The notes: generated by a model from the sequence alone, not told the origin. A stretch of DNA of 64,000 nucleotides from Micavibrio sp. (GCA_020718105.1 DYDA01000010.1:1-64000), one strand, 5' to 3'. Positions 39,339 to 50,410 are shown, counted from the stretch's first letter. Numbers and translations are program-made.

Positions 39339-39481
39339 AACCCCTCTCCCCTTGCGGGAGAGGAAGAGAAAACTTGGATTTACGAAGTAAGTCCTTAGTT
39401 TTCGCAGGTGAGGGGTTCGCTTACTTTGACCCCGCCCCGAAATGGCTGTGCCATTTCGACCCTCCCGCAAGGGGAGGGTGA
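39339..39481. repeat. Structured dispersed repeat, family 2, copy 1
   Basis: AACCCCTCTCCCCTTGCGGGAGAGG...GGTGAGGGGTT...GAAATGGCTGTGCCATTTCGACCCTCCCGCAAGGGGAGGGTGA; copy 2 at 58494-58668. Confidence 0.85.
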
Positions 39482-39517
39482 TTTGCGCGGTTCTTAATTC
39501 CAGACACCTCAATCTTA

Positions 39518-40909
39518 TCACGTCGCGGCCTGTTCGTTTTCGCCTACAGCGGGGGGAACGACGATGCCGGATTCATTGTACTGTTTTAACTTGTTGCGCA
39601 AGGTGCGGATTGAAATGCCAAGGATGGTGGCCGCATGCGTGCGGTTGCCAAGGCAATGGTGAAGCGTATCGATGATCAAGTCTCGCTCAACGTCTGCAAC
39701 CGTCCTGCCGACTAAAGTTGGGTTGCTTGCCGTGGCGGCAGCCATAGGTTTACCGATAACCGCTTGCGCCGCTAATGCCGCCGAAGAGGCAGGCGCATCG
39801 GGGACAAGGCCTTGTCCCGCGATCATGATTGCCTCTGGTTCTATGGGGGAGCTGCGAGCCATAAGAACGGCGCGATGCATCGTGTTTTCCAATTCGCGCA
39901 CATTGCCGCGCCATGAATGGGCTTGCAGGCGGCCTAAAGCGCCATCCGAGAGCGGGCGATCAGGAAGGCCATTGGCTGTGGCGTATTTCTTGGCGAAGTA
40001 GGTCGCCAGCGGCATAATATCCGCAGGACGATCACGCAAGGCGGGCATCGGCACATTCACGACGTTGAGGCGATAGTAAAGGTCTTCGCGAAAACGCTTG
40101 GCGCGGACTTCGTCTTCAAGATTGCGGTTAGACGTGGCGATAAGGCGAATATCGATCTTAACGGGAGAGGAGCCGCCGACGCGATCAATCTCACGTTCTT
40201 GAATAGCGCGAAGGAGTTTGGCTTGCAGGCGCAAATCCATCTCGCTGATTTCATCAAGGAGAAGCGTGCCGCCGTTGGCTTCTTCAAACTTGCCGATGCG
40301 CCGCGCTACCGCCCCTGTAAACGCGCCTTTTTCATGGCCGAACAGTTCCGATTCTAAAAGATTTTCAGGAATAGCCGCGCAATTAAGAGACACAAAACAA
40401 GCGCTCGCACGGCGGCTTTTGCGATGGACAAAACGCGCCATGACTTCTTTGCCTGTGCCGGATTCGCCCGTAATAAACACCGAGGCATCGCTGGCCGCGA
40501 TGCGCTCTGCCATTTGAAGGAGGGGCGTCATCACGGGATCTTGCGCAATAAACGTGGCGTCTTCCTCGGCAACCGCTTGCAAAACGGCGGCAATCAGCTC
40601 GGCATCGGGGGGGAGGGGGATGTATTCTTTTGCGCCTGCGCGAATGGCTCTCACGGCGGCGCCAGCATCGGTCCCAATGCCGCAAGCGACAACGGGAACA
40701 TTGATCCTTTCTGAACGTAAACTTTCGATCAGGCGGCCAATCTCCATCTCGACATCGCACATGACAAGGTCGGCACCTTGGCCATTGCGCAAGGCGTTCA
40801 AAGCGCCGTCCACGCTTTCGATATGCGAAACCTTCGCGCCACGCTGGCTGGCGAGGCGTCCGGCGGTTGAAATATGTCCTTGTAAATGGCCTACGATCAA
40901 AAGTCTCAT
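39518..40909 (-). CDS. flbD: Sigma-54-dependent flagellar regulator (FlbD-like)
   Basis: VFITGESGTGKEVMARFVHRKSRRASACFVSLNCAAIPENLLESELFGHEKGAFTGA; C-terminal Fis-type HTH. Confidence 0.88.
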   Translation of the reverse strand: MRLLIVGHLQGHISTAGRLASQRGAKVSHIESVDGALNALRNGQGADLVMCDVEMEIGRLIESLRSERINVPVVACGIGTDAGAAVRAIRAGAKEYIPLPPDAELIAAVLQAVAEEDATFIAQDPVMTPLLQMAERIAASDASVFITGESGTGKEVMARFVHRKSRRASACFVSLNCAAIPENLLESELFGHEKGAFTGAVARRIGKFEEANGGTLLLDEISEMDLRLQAKLLRAIQEREIDRVGGSSPVKIDIRLIATSNRNLEDEVRAKRFREDLYYRLNVVNVPMPALRDRPADIMPLATYFAKKYATANGLPDRPLSDGALGRLQAHSWRGNVRELENTMHRAVLMARSSPIEPEAIMIAGQGLVPDAPASSAALAAQAVIGKPMAAATASNPTLVGRTVADVERDLIIDTLHHCLGNRTHAATILGISIRTLRNKLKQYNESGIVVPPAVGENEQAAT

Positions 40910-40931
40910 GGCATCCTACCGTTGTTGAAAA

Positions 40932-41258
40932 TTATGACGTGCGTTCCGCTTTGATGATTTCCGTCATGGTGATTCCAAGGCGGTCTTCGACAACGACGAC
41001 CTCGCCGCGAGCGACAAGGCGATTGTTGACATAGATATCGATGGCTTCGCCGACTTTGCGATCCAGCTCAATCACCGCGCCGCGTCCCAGTTTTAAAAGG
41101 CTGCTGACGGGCATGGTGGCTTTGCCAAGAACGGCGGCGACTTCGACAGGGATTCCATAAACGGCTTCAAGATCGTTGATGGTGGCGTTCGCGCCATCCT
41201 TGGGGGCCTCACCGGCGGAAGGCTCTAGTTCCGAGAGGGTCAAGCTTTCATCGGTCAT
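40932..41258 (-). CDS. fliN: Flagellar motor switch protein FliN
   Basis: IPVEVAAVLGKATMPVSSLLKLGRGAVIELDRKVGEAIDIYVNNRLVARGEVVVVEDRLGI. Confidence 0.95.
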   Translation of the reverse strand: MTDESLTLSELEPSAGEAPKDGANATINDLEAVYGIPVEVAAVLGKATMPVSSLLKLGRGAVIELDRKVGEAIDIYVNNRLVARGEVVVVEDRLGITMTEIIKAERTS

Positions 41259-42034
41259 TTTTGTTCTCCAAGGTCAGGCTGTGATGGTTGTTGTAAAGGG
41301 GATTCCTGTGGGCTGGTTTCTTCAGCAAGAGGCGTTATCGGCAGCGGTTCTGCTTTGATGATAGGGGGCGCGCTTTCAGTTGGAAGCGGTTCAATCGTTT
41401 GAACCTCGCCCATCACGCGATCAATATCTTGCCATAGGGTTTTAAGGTCGCGCTCTATTCCGCCGTCGGCCCATTCGATGCGGCATTCGGAGAGGCCAAG
41501 TTCAGGGTCGCCAAGGATGACAAGCTTGCCAGCATAAGCCGCGCTTTCCGCAATGGCGTTGATGCGCGTTTTGGCGTCATCAAACTGAGCTTCGTTGACG
41601 CGAAAAACGAGACGCGGCTCATGGCTCATTTCCGTAACAATTTTGGCAACAATGGATTCAACTTCTTCAAGGCCATCGCGTGCGATAAAGGACGGCATGA
41701 TTTTGCGAGCGATGACAAGCGCGATTTCTTGCAATTGCGCCAACTGCCGTTGCCACTCACCAAGGCTTTCTGTAATCAAGTGCTGGGTGCTTTGATCGAT
41801 TTTGGAAAGCAGCGCGTTCATATGTTGCTGCTGTTCTTTCATCATCGCTTTTTGCCCGTCATCAAGGCCTTTTTCATAGGCCTCTTTTTGGGCGGCTTCT
41901 AACTGTTCTTGCGAAAAGGTGGGTTTAGGTTTTTCGCTTTCAGGCGTGCTGCGCCCCGCCTCGCTATCAAAAGTGAGATCAAAGAGGTATTTTCGCGCTT
42001 GGCTGCAGGCCGTTTCTGTTGCTTGTGCTTCCAT
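41255..42034 (-). CDS. fliH: Flagellar assembly protein FliH-like
   Basis: Position between fliN and fliG; EAYEKGLDDGQKAMMKEQQ..., C-terminal ECRIEWADGGIERDL. Confidence 0.8.
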   Translation of the reverse strand: MEAQATETACSQARKYLFDLTFDSEAGRSTPESEKPKPTFSQEQLEAAQKEAYEKGLDDGQKAMMKEQQQHMNALLSKIDQSTQHLITESLGEWQRQLAQLQEIALVIARKIMPSFIARDGLEEVESIVAKIVTEMSHEPRLVFRVNEAQFDDAKTRINAIAESAAYAGKLVILGDPELGLSECRIEWADGGIERDLKTLWQDIDRVMGEVQTIEPLPTESAPPIIKAEPLPITPLAEETSPQESPLQQPSQPDLGEQK

Positions 42035-42237
42035 CGATTTCTTTTATATCCCTCTTCCGCTTTAAGCGTTGGTTTTCTGGCAGCAGAAAAAATAAGGAAA
42101 TGGGATACCAGCCTTCGCTGGCATGACGGGATAAGTATTTAATTTTAATCCCATCTTCGTCATCCCCGCGAAGGCGGGGATCCCATTTGGGTTCTTTACT
42201 GCTTGCCAACCCTTCCTCTGTTTTGGGTGTAGTCCTT

Positions 42238-43263
42238 TTAGTAAACCAGTTCGTCCTCGCCATTGTCTTTGGCGATTGTGATTTCTCCGCGTGCGGCCAA
42301 ATCTTTGGCCGCCGTGACAATGCTTGTTTGCGCTTCTTCGACATCGCGCAGGCGCGTGGGCCCCAGCGCGGCAATATCTTCCTTGACCAACTTGCCTGCG
42401 CGTTCGGACATATTGGAAAAGAAAAGGTCTTTAAGCCCGTCCGACGCGCCCTTAAGGGCGATGGGCAGTTTGCTTTTATCGACAGTACGCAAAACGCTTT
42501 GAATGGCCTTGCTGTCTAGTTTAAGCAGATCCTCAAAGGTGAACATCAGGCTTTTGATTTTTTCAGCCGAGTCGCGATTGCGCTCTTCCAAAGAGGCAAT
42601 AAATTTAGCTTCACTGGTGCGGTCAAGGTTGTTGAAAATCTCTGCCATCGCTTCATGCGGATCGCGCCTGTTGGTGCGGGCAAGGTTGCTCATAAACTCA
42701 TTGCGCAGCGTGCGCTCAATATCGTCTAAAACGTCTTTTTGAACCGATTCCATGCGCAACATGCGCATCACAACTTCCATTGCAAAACTTTCCGGCAATT
42801 GAGAAAGGACGCGGGCTGCGTGATCGGGTTTGATTTTGGAGACAACGACGGCGACCGTTTGCGGGTATTCATTTTTCAGGAAGTTGGCGAGAACCAGCTC
42901 ATTCACGTTGGCCAGTTTATCCCACATGGTGCGACCGGCAGGGCCACGAATATCTTCCATGATGTTATCGACGCGGCCTTTATCCAACACTTTCATCAAA
43001 AGGCGTTCGGTGGATTCAAACGTGCCAACCAAAGAGCCTGTGGAGGACATTTGTTCAACGAACTCGACAAAAAGTTTTTCGACAAGGCTAGAGCTGACAT
43101 TGCCAAGGTTAGCCATGACTTGGGAAAGCTCTTTGATCTCTTCATCGTTCATATGAGAGAAAACGCGCGAGGCGTAGTCCTCCCCCAACGAAAGGATCAA
43201 AATAGCGGCCTTTTCCGCACCGGAAAGGCTCCTTACATCTTCACGAACGCGAACGCCTGCCAT
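42238..43263 (-). CDS. fliG: Flagellar motor switch protein FliG
   Basis: [41 protein letters not shown]. Confidence 0.97.
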   Translation of the reverse strand: MAGVRVREDVRSLSGAEKAAILILSLGEDYASRVFSHMNDEEIKELSQVMANLGNVSSSLVEKLFVEFVEQMSSTGSLVGTFESTERLLMKVLDKGRVDNIMEDIRGPAGRTMWDKLANVNELVLANFLKNEYPQTVAVVVSKIKPDHAARVLSQLPESFAMEVVMRMLRMESVQKDVLDDIERTLRNEFMSNLARTNRRDPHEAMAEIFNNLDRTSEAKFIASLEERNRDSAEKIKSLMFTFEDLLKLDSKAIQSVLRTVDKSKLPIALKGASDGLKDLFFSNMSERAGKLVKEDIAALGPTRLRDVEEAQTSIVTAAKDLAARGEITIAKDNGEDELVY

Positions 43264-43275
43264 CTTTTCGTTTCC

Positions 43276-44934
43276 TTAGCGGCTTTCTTGATAAATCCAG
43301 TTGCGCAAAATAGACACGGCCTCTTCAGGGTGTTTGTCCACAATCTCCCCTACTTTTCTAAGCGACGAGGCCTTAACGCGTCCCTCGACACGAGAGATAT
43401 CGATCATTTTCTCAATCTCGCTGTCCTCTTCCGGCTCACTTTGCAGATTTTGAGCATAGGCTCCTTGAGAGGGGGGCGCGAGTTGAGCCGTTGCCCCGTT
43501 ATCAGAAGCCAGATAGCGGTTATCCCCGCCTAAATTGCCCGCTGACTCGAAGAGGCGTTTGAGGATGGGGCGCACGACAAGCAAAACGACCATCAAACCA
43601 ATGAAGGCAAGGAGAAGCGTTTCCGCTATGCGTAACAAATCCAATTTGGGCATGCCCATAATAAGATCGGAAGACGCAGCGTCGGTTTCTCCGCTTTCAC
43701 CTTGCGTAAAGGGCATGTTGATGACTTCAACCGTATCGCCGCGTGTCGCGTCATAATTAACGGCTGAGCGCACCAAGGCTTTGATTTGGTCAAGCTCCGC
43801 CGTTGTGCGGGGTTGATAGGTTTTGGCTCCATCGGCGGCGGTTGTCGTCGTTCCATCCACGACGACAGCGACAGACAGGCGTTTGACTTGTCCCGATTCA
43901 CGCACTTGTGAGCGAACGGTTTTGTTGATTTCATAGTTGATGGTTTCTTCGGCGCGGTTTGTTTTGTTGGCGCCTTCTCCGCCCCCTGCGGCTTGCCCTC
44001 CGGGTAGATTATTCGTAAGCGAGACGCTGCCAGAGCCGCCATCCGAAGCGCTGGAATCTTCCGTCGTGCTTTGTTGCGAGCGAACAACCTGACTTTCAGG
44101 ATCAAAAATTTCCGAGCTTGTCGTGATGCGATCAAAATCCAGATCGGCAGAAACTTGAGCGCGGACTTTTCCAAAACCAAGAGTCCGCGCCAAAAGATCC
44201 TCAATTTTGCGGGCTTGGGTTTGTTCATAGTGGGCGCGAAGCTCGTCTTGATTGTCTGTTCCTACGCCGCCACCAGCGGCTCCATCAGAAGGCCGTGCCA
44301 ACAAATTGCCCTTATCATCGACGATAGAAATTTGCGTGGGTTGCAGTTGCGGCACAGCGGCGGCAATAAGATGTTGGATAGAGGCAATTTGTTCCCTCGC
44401 CAAAGCTGCGCCGCTGCGTGTTTTAAGAAAAACGCTGGCGGTGGCGGTTTGCGTGCCGTGACTGAAAAGTTCACGTTGGGGTAAAACCAAATGAACGCGA
44501 GCGCTTTGAATGGATCCCATGGTGCTTATGGTGCGCGCTAATTCGCCTTCCAAAGCGCGCAGATGGTTGATGTTCTGCACGAAGCTGGTTGTTCCAAAGC
44601 CTTCTTTTTGGTCAAAAATCTCATAACCGATAGAGCCACCCTTGGGCAGGCCTTCGGCCGCCATCAACATGCGAACCTTGCCCACTTGCTCACCGGGGAC
44701 GCGGATCATGCCGCCGTTGGGGGCCACCTCATAGGGGATTTTTAGGGCATCTAATTTCTGGGCAATCGTGCCCGCATCTTGCGCGTCCAACTCATTATAA
44801 AGGAGTGCCATGGGCGAGGAGGAAATGCGCGAGGTGATAAACCCAAAAAAGCCAAGAAGGCTAAAGGCCACAAGCGCGATGGCGCCCAATCGCATGGGAC
44901 CCAAATTGCGTAAGGTTTGTATAAAAGCGTTCAC
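43276..44934 (-). CDS. fliF: Flagellar MS-ring protein FliF
   Basis: ALLYNELDAQDAGTIAQKLDALKIPYEVAPNGGMIRVPGEQVGKVRMLMAAEGLPKGGSIGYEIFD. Confidence 0.97.
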   Translation of the reverse strand: MNAFIQTLRNLGPMRLGAIALVAFSLLGFFGFITSRISSSPMALLYNELDAQDAGTIAQKLDALKIPYEVAPNGGMIRVPGEQVGKVRMLMAAEGLPKGGSIGYEIFDQKEGFGTTSFVQNINHLRALEGELARTISTMGSIQSARVHLVLPQRELFSHGTQTATASVFLKTRSGAALAREQIASIQHLIAAAVPQLQPTQISIVDDKGNLLARPSDGAAGGGVGTDNQDELRAHYEQTQARKIEDLLARTLGFGKVRAQVSADLDFDRITTSSEIFDPESQVVRSQQSTTEDSSASDGGSGSVSLTNNLPGGQAAGGGEGANKTNRAEETINYEINKTVRSQVRESGQVKRLSVAVVVDGTTTTAADGAKTYQPRTTAELDQIKALVRSAVNYDATRGDTVEVINMPFTQGESGETDAASSDLIMGMPKLDLLRIAETLLLAFIGLMVVLLVVRPILKRLFESAGNLGGDNRYLASDNGATAQLAPPSQGAYAQNLQSEPEEDSEIEKMIDISRVEGRVKASSLRKVGEIVDKHPEEAVSILRNWIYQESR

Positions 44935-45198
44935 GTCGCGGCGACTCCTTGAACGAGAAAACGTAGAATCACGATAGAGTATCGTGCCTAGATGAGGTAC
45001 TTGCTTTTTTTAAGGTTAACAAGGCTTAACCGTAAGAAAGTAAAATTTTTATTAAGAAAGTGGGCAATTATTGCCTATTTGCCTCACTTTATATCGATGG
45101 CGAAATAGGGGCGTGTTAAGGCTAAATGAAACTATTAGTTTCGTGAGGAGAATGGTATGAGATTTTATCTTGAAGATGTCTATTGAAGGAGAAAAGCT

Positions 45199-45858
45199 AT
45201 GACATTGTCTTTGGATCCGGTGATTTTAACTGAATTATCGCGTGGTCTGACGCCGACTCAGTTTGAGATGGAAAAGGCTACCAACATGGTTTTACACGAT
45301 TGGCGCTCTGCGACAAAAACAACGGCCATGAATCCAGAGGCGGCGACACGTTATCTTATCGATCTTTATGATCAAAAGAATTTGATGGAAGATAGGGGCA
45401 AAAGGCCAAACGTGCTCAAGGCTTATGATTTTATCGTTGATCATCTTCTTGTGGTTTATAAACCGGTTAGTGCTGTAAAAAATGCGCGTTTATTGAACCT
45501 TCTTGCCTCCTTGCATGATCTTGCGGAAGTTGGCGTGTCAGAGATTGGTTTTTCTCCGGCCAAATTTCGCAAGCATGAAGCTCAGCTATGTCTTGCTGAT
45601 ATAGCCCTCAACGTCAACGCGGCGCAGAAAAAAATTGACCGTTCTTGTGAGGCCATCGTCAAAGATTTGAATCAAGAGAAGGCCTTTGTTTTGGACAAAA
45701 GGGATCCGCGTCTTTTTCTTTTAGCCACGGTTCATGCGCCGATTGTAAGCGCTCTTTATTTAAGGCAATTCACGAAAGCTTTTTCTTTAAAGCCGTCTTC
45801 GCCAAGAACGATCCTTAGAAAAAGAGTCGGCGCCGCAAAAACTTTGAACGCTGGTTGA
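45199..45858 (+). CDS. Hypothetical protein
   Basis: 219-aa ORF with RBS GAAGGAG; no family recognised. Confidence 0.65.
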   Translation: MTLSLDPVILTELSRGLTPTQFEMEKATNMVLHDWRSATKTTAMNPEAATRYLIDLYDQKNLMEDRGKRPNVLKAYDFIVDHLLVVYKPVSAVKNARLLNLLASLHDLAEVGVSEIGFSPAKFRKHEAQLCLADIALNVNAAQKKIDRSCEAIVKDLNQEKAFVLDKRDPRLFLLATVHAPIVSALYLRQFTKAFSLKPSSPRTILRKRVGAAKTLNAG

Positions 45859-45906
45859 TTTTTTCTTTGCCCCGAGAATCCAACTCTTGGAGTGAAAAGG
45901 GGCCTG

Positions 45907-47136
45907 TTAAAATCTGGCGGGCGCGGTTGTGCGGCTTGAGACAAGGGTGCGGTCAATATGCCGTCCTTGAAACATGACGATGCCTATTTCTTGGCCTGTT
46001 TTAATGGCGCGTTCGTCTTCACAGCGGCATAGAATCGTGTGGGCTTGCCCCGTGTCCATGATGATATTGCGAATTTCGGGGATCATGCTGGGAAGCATGT
46101 CGTCCAAAGCATTCGGCGTCCAGTAGAGCTTCATGAGATCGAACCCCATTTTAGCCCGATTATAAAAGGGGAGGGTATGGTGAGTCAGCCCGTCCAGACA
46201 AAGACGGAAGCCATGATCATGCAAATAATCGCGAGCGAAAAGAAACGCCCCCATATCTGAAAGCACGTCCAGTTTATTTAACTCAATCACAAGACGTCCT
46301 CGTAAATGGGGAACAATCACGGCTTCAAATCGGGCAAACTCTGGTGTCAGAATTGTCGCCACGTTGAGGTTGATGCTAAAGGGACGCGACGATGCCGCCC
46401 CATCGCGGATGAGCATCAGCATAAGGCGACGATCCAGCGTTTGTGTCAGGTATCTGAAGAGCCACGTGTCGGAAAGAATATCGATAGTGGGGGCGATGGC
46501 TTTTTGCAGATCGTCAATGGAAACAAAAACCTCTTCGAACAAGGGCTGCGGCGCGACGTTGTCCACGAGTGTATAAACCGTTTGGCGTCTTACAAGATTG
46601 GTGATGTCCACGTTATCGAGAGATTTATCGATTTTTTCTAAAAGCTCTGGACGCATAGGGGTGCGAATCAACGTGGGCGAATCGGTAAGAGCCTCTTGCT
46701 TCAAGCGTTGGCTTTCCGCTTCCTTGAGAGCCTGCCCGATGTGAGTCAAAAGGACGTCATAGTCCTTTTCGATGTTATACCATGTGCAAAAAGCATCATT
46801 GCCTGTAGAGGTAAGATTATCCATCAGGGGGTCTTGACTGAATAAAAGCCGCATACGTAAGACGCTGGCTTCAAGCGCTGTTAGAGTTGCGTCTTTGGCA
46901 ACAAAAAATAAATCCTTGTTGCTGAGATAAAAAATCTGTCCTTCAAAGCCGCTGGCTAAGGTGGTGAACGATTCACTGGCGATGCGGATGTAGCTTTCAC
47001 GATGATAAGCGCTTGAAAGCTTGGAAAAATGCATACAAAGAGCCACGCGCCCTGCGCGCAAACGATCCAGCCTTTGAATCAGATCCAAAAGCATAGCTTC
47101 TTGCAAGGGGGCGCGGTTTTTGAGAATTTCAGGCAT
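45907..47136 (-). CDS. Degenerate EAL-like domain protein
   Basis: RPFSINLNVATILTPEFARFE...GRLVIELNKLDVLSD...GFRLCLDGLTHHTLPFYNRAKMGFDLMKLYW...TGQEIGIVMFQGRHID. Confidence 0.65.
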   Translation of the reverse strand: MPEILKNRAPLQEAMLLDLIQRLDRLRAGRVALCMHFSKLSSAYHRESYIRIASESFTTLASGFEGQIFYLSNKDLFFVAKDATLTALEASVLRMRLLFSQDPLMDNLTSTGNDAFCTWYNIEKDYDVLLTHIGQALKEAESQRLKQEALTDSPTLIRTPMRPELLEKIDKSLDNVDITNLVRRQTVYTLVDNVAPQPLFEEVFVSIDDLQKAIAPTIDILSDTWLFRYLTQTLDRRLMLMLIRDGAASSRPFSINLNVATILTPEFARFEAVIVPHLRGRLVIELNKLDVLSDMGAFLFARDYLHDHGFRLCLDGLTHHTLPFYNRAKMGFDLMKLYWTPNALDDMLPSMIPEIRNIIMDTGQAHTILCRCEDERAIKTGQEIGIVMFQGRHIDRTLVSSRTTAPARF

Positions 47137-47284
47137 TGAGGGAGGCGCGAGGGGGGGGAGAAACAGGATAAGTCACTAAAAATGACTAAGCTTAGTTAAT
47201 TATTAGTAACTTTGTTTTTAATCTCTGGTTGAGGATTAAAGGATAAGATGTCTTGCTATCCTTAGGTTTACTGCACTTCATCAG

Positions 47285-48598
47285 ATGATGGGATCCTTTC
47301 TTGCCATGACCGATATGCCCCTTTCCCCCTCTGCCCAAAACGCGCCTCTTACAACGATACCGGAGAAGAAGAAGCGTTTTTATCTGAATGCGTTGGCCGT
47401 TTCACTGCTTATCTTTTCTATGGTTGGTTTATGGCGGCTTGTGTCGAATTATGATTTGATGGTTGATGCCTCAGGGATAAACTTTTACGGCAATGTAGGG
47501 ATTGTCGTTCTTCCCCTTTTATTTCTTACTTTTGTCTTGATGGAAGAATCAAAGCTCGCGGTTAAGATCAATGTCGGCGAAGGGTATAAAGCGCGTCTTG
47601 ATCAGTTGCAAAATCGTTTGGATTCCCGCGAGAATATGATCCGTCTTATCTCTAATCATCAAACGGGCGCTATCGCCATTTTTGATCGTCATAACCGTTA
47701 CTTTTTTGCCAATGACGTTGTTGCTCATGAAGTTGGTAAGGCGGTGATGGAGATTGTCGGGCAACCGCCGATCAAAGTTTTGCCTAATGAACAGGCGATG
47801 AAGTTAGAACTTCGCCTTGCCGAGGCGCGTGCGACAGAAGACCCCATTGAAATTGTTGAGCCTGTCGTTGATAAAAAAGGTTCCACACGTTTTCTTAAAC
47901 GTCACTATGAGATGATCAGCGATATTCCCGATATGATGGGCTGCGTTCTTTTACGCGAAGAAGATTTAACCGATTTGATTGTTGAACGCGAACGCCGTGA
48001 GCAAATGCTTCGGCAGGTGATTGAAACGCTTGTCGCTGTTGTGGATCGTCGTGATCCTTATGCGACGGGGCATTCTTCGCGGGTAGGGCAACTGTCGCGT
48101 GCTATTGCGCATGAATTGGGATTAGAGCCGCTTCAAAGTGAGGCTAGTGCGATTGCCGGTTCCTTGATGAACTTTGGCAAGGTTTTGGTTTCGCGGAAGA
48201 TACTGACAAAAACATCCGCGCTCACGTCTGATGAATTGCAGCGCGTGCGTGACAGCATTCTTATTTCAGCAGACATTTTGGCTATCATAGGCTTTGATGG
48301 GCCCGTTGTTCCTACCTTGCAGCAAGTCCTTGAGCGATACGACGGTATGGGCGTGCCCAATGGGCTTAAGGGCGACGAGATTCTTATGACGGCTCGCATT
48401 GTGGCGGTGGCCAATGCGTTTGTCGCCTTTGTGAGTCCTCGTGCCCATCGTGACAGCCTTTCCTTTCTTGATGCTTTAGCCGTTTTGGATAAAGACGCGG
48501 GCAAGGCGTATGATGAGCGCGTCCTTCTTGCTATGCGGCATTATATTGAAAACCGTCCCAATAAACTTGAATGGCTGATGGCGTCAAAACCTGTTTAG
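47285..48598 (+). CDS. TM + PAS-like + degenerate HD-GYP domain protein
   Basis: DPYATGHSSRVGQLSRAIAHELGL...GSLMNFGKVLVSRKIL...LERYDGMGVPNGLKGDEILMTARIVAVANAFVAF. Confidence 0.8.
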   Translation: MMGSFLAMTDMPLSPSAQNAPLTTIPEKKKRFYLNALAVSLLIFSMVGLWRLVSNYDLMVDASGINFYGNVGIVVLPLLFLTFVLMEESKLAVKINVGEGYKARLDQLQNRLDSRENMIRLISNHQTGAIAIFDRHNRYFFANDVVAHEVGKAVMEIVGQPPIKVLPNEQAMKLELRLAEARATEDPIEIVEPVVDKKGSTRFLKRHYEMISDIPDMMGCVLLREEDLTDLIVERERREQMLRQVIETLVAVVDRRDPYATGHSSRVGQLSRAIAHELGLEPLQSEASAIAGSLMNFGKVLVSRKILTKTSALTSDELQRVRDSILISADILAIIGFDGPVVPTLQQVLERYDGMGVPNGLKGDEILMTARIVAVANAFVAFVSPRAHRDSLSFLDALAVLDKDAGKAYDERVLLAMRHYIENRPNKLEWLMASKPV

Positions 48599-48616
48599 GT
48601 TTTTTCTATTGCCCCA

Positions 48617-48655
48617 TAAAAAAGAGCCACCAGCACATGCTGGTGGCGCTTTCCT
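48617..48655 (-). terminator. Rho-independent terminator for glnA
   Basis: GCCACCAGCACATGCTGGTGGC stem followed on the minus strand by TCTTTTTT. Confidence 0.85.
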
Positions 48656-48669
48656 TATCAAGGCTATTC

Positions 48670-50079
48670 TTAGGCCGAGTAGTACAGATCATATTCGATG
48701 GGGTGGGGCGCCATGCGATAAGTGTCCCACTCTGCGCGTTTCAGATCCAGATAGCCTTCAATCATGTCCATCGAGAAAACATCGCCTTTCAGCAGGAAGG
48801 CGTTGTCTTTTTCTAAGGCCTTGATGGCTTCCTCCAGCGAAGCACAGACGGTTGGAATCTTGGCCAGCTCCTTGGGGGGGAGGTCATAAAGATTCTTTTC
48901 CATCGCATCACCTGGATGAATCTTGTTCTTGATGCCATCAAGACCAGCCATCAACATGCCCGCAAAAGCAAGGTAGGGGTTGGCGCACGCATCGGGGAAG
49001 CGAACTTCCACGCGCTTGGCTTTAGCCCCTGCGCCGAACGGAATGCGGCAGCTGGCCGAGCGATTGCGCGAGGCATAGGCCAGCAAAACAGGCGCTTCGT
49101 ATCCGGGAACCAGCCGCTTATAGCTGTTGGTCGTTGGGTTGGTCAGGGCGTTGAGCGCCTTGGCGTGTTTGATGATGCCGCCGATGTAATGCAGCGCCAT
49201 ATCGGACAGGCCTTCATACGTTTTGCCTGCAAACAAGGGCTTGCCGCCTTTCCAGATGGACTGGTGCGTGTGCATACCCGATCCGTTATCACTGTGCAGC
49301 GGCTTGGGCATAAACGTCGCCGTTTTGCCATAGGCATGGGCGACGTTATGCACGACGTATTTGTAAATCTGCATGTTGTCGCCGCATTTCAAAAGCGTAT
49401 CGAATTGGATGCCCAGCTCATGCTGCGAGGCGGCGACTTCATGATGGTGCTTTTCAACCTTCAGCCCCATTTGCTCCATGATAAGAAGCATCTCGGTGCG
49501 TAAATCTTGCGCCGAGTCGACGGGGTTGACGGGGAAATAGCCGCCCTTGATGCGGGGGCGGTGGCCAAGGTTGCCTTCCGTATATTCGCGTGCGGTGTTG
49601 TGGGGCGCTTCACGGCTGTCCAGTTTAAAGAACGTGTTGTGCGAGTCGTTGCTGAACTTCACATCATCGAACACAAAGAATTCGGCCTCTGGCCCGAAAT
49701 AGGCCGTATCGCCAACGCCCGACGTCGCCATATACTTCTCGGCCTTTCTTGCGATGGTGCGCGGGCAGCGGTTGTAAGGCTTATTTGTGACGGGATCGAT
49801 GACATCGCAGATAAGCGACAGCGTCGCTTCCGTGTAAAAGGGATCCACAACGGCGGTTGAGGCATCGGGGATCAACGTCATGTCGGATTCGTTGATGTCT
49901 TTCCATCCGGCGATGGAGGAACCATCGAACATGATGCCTTCTTTAAACGTGCTTTCATTGATCGTGCTGACGTGGTGGGTCAAATGCTGCCATTTGCCAC
50001 GCAGATCGGTAAAGCGTAGATCGACGAATTTAACGTCGTTTTTCTTCATGAAGTCTAGGACGGTTTTTGCAGTTGCCAT
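48670..50079 (-). CDS. glnA: Type I glutamine synthetase
   Basis: [34 protein letters not shown]...[18 protein letters not shown]. Confidence 0.97.
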   Translation of the reverse strand: MATAKTVLDFMKKNDVKFVDLRFTDLRGKWQHLTHHVSTINESTFKEGIMFDGSSIAGWKDINESDMTLIPDASTAVVDPFYTEATLSLICDVIDPVTNKPYNRCPRTIARKAEKYMATSGVGDTAYFGPEAEFFVFDDVKFSNDSHNTFFKLDSREAPHNTAREYTEGNLGHRPRIKGGYFPVNPVDSAQDLRTEMLLIMEQMGLKVEKHHHEVAASQHELGIQFDTLLKCGDNMQIYKYVVHNVAHAYGKTATFMPKPLHSDNGSGMHTHQSIWKGGKPLFAGKTYEGLSDMALHYIGGIIKHAKALNALTNPTTNSYKRLVPGYEAPVLLAYASRNRSASCRIPFGAGAKAKRVEVRFPDACANPYLAFAGMLMAGLDGIKNKIHPGDAMEKNLYDLPPKELAKIPTVCASLEEAIKALEKDNAFLLKGDVFSMDMIEGYLDLKRAEWDTYRMAPHPIEYDLYYSA

Positions 50080-50300
50080 GGGGAACCTTCTGTTGTTGAA
50101 CGGTTGGAAAAAGAACAAAAACGAATCGAGATTTATATTGCGCTGAGCAAGAACTAAGCCGATATCTAAGCGCTTGACAACTTTGACGGGTTTCGATAAA
50201 CCCAGTGTTATGAAGTGCTGTCACAGCCTGCTCCCGCAAGGGGCGGGCGTTTTTGTTGGAAGTGGCGGCTTTAGCGGTTTCGCTCTTCAACTTATGTGTG

Positions 50301-50376
50301 GCGGCCGTAGCTCAGTTGGTAGAGCCCTCGGTTGTGGTCCGAGTTGTCGTGGGTTCGAGTCCCATCGGTCGCCCCA
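50301..50376 (+). tRNA. tRNA-His(GTG)
   Basis: GCGGCCGTAGCTCAGTTGGTAGAGC..TTGTGGT loop..GGTTCGAGTCCCATCGGTCGCCCCA. Confidence 0.95.
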
Positions 50377-50410
50377 TTCTTTTTCATATTAGCCCAAATG
50401 GTGATGGCAC

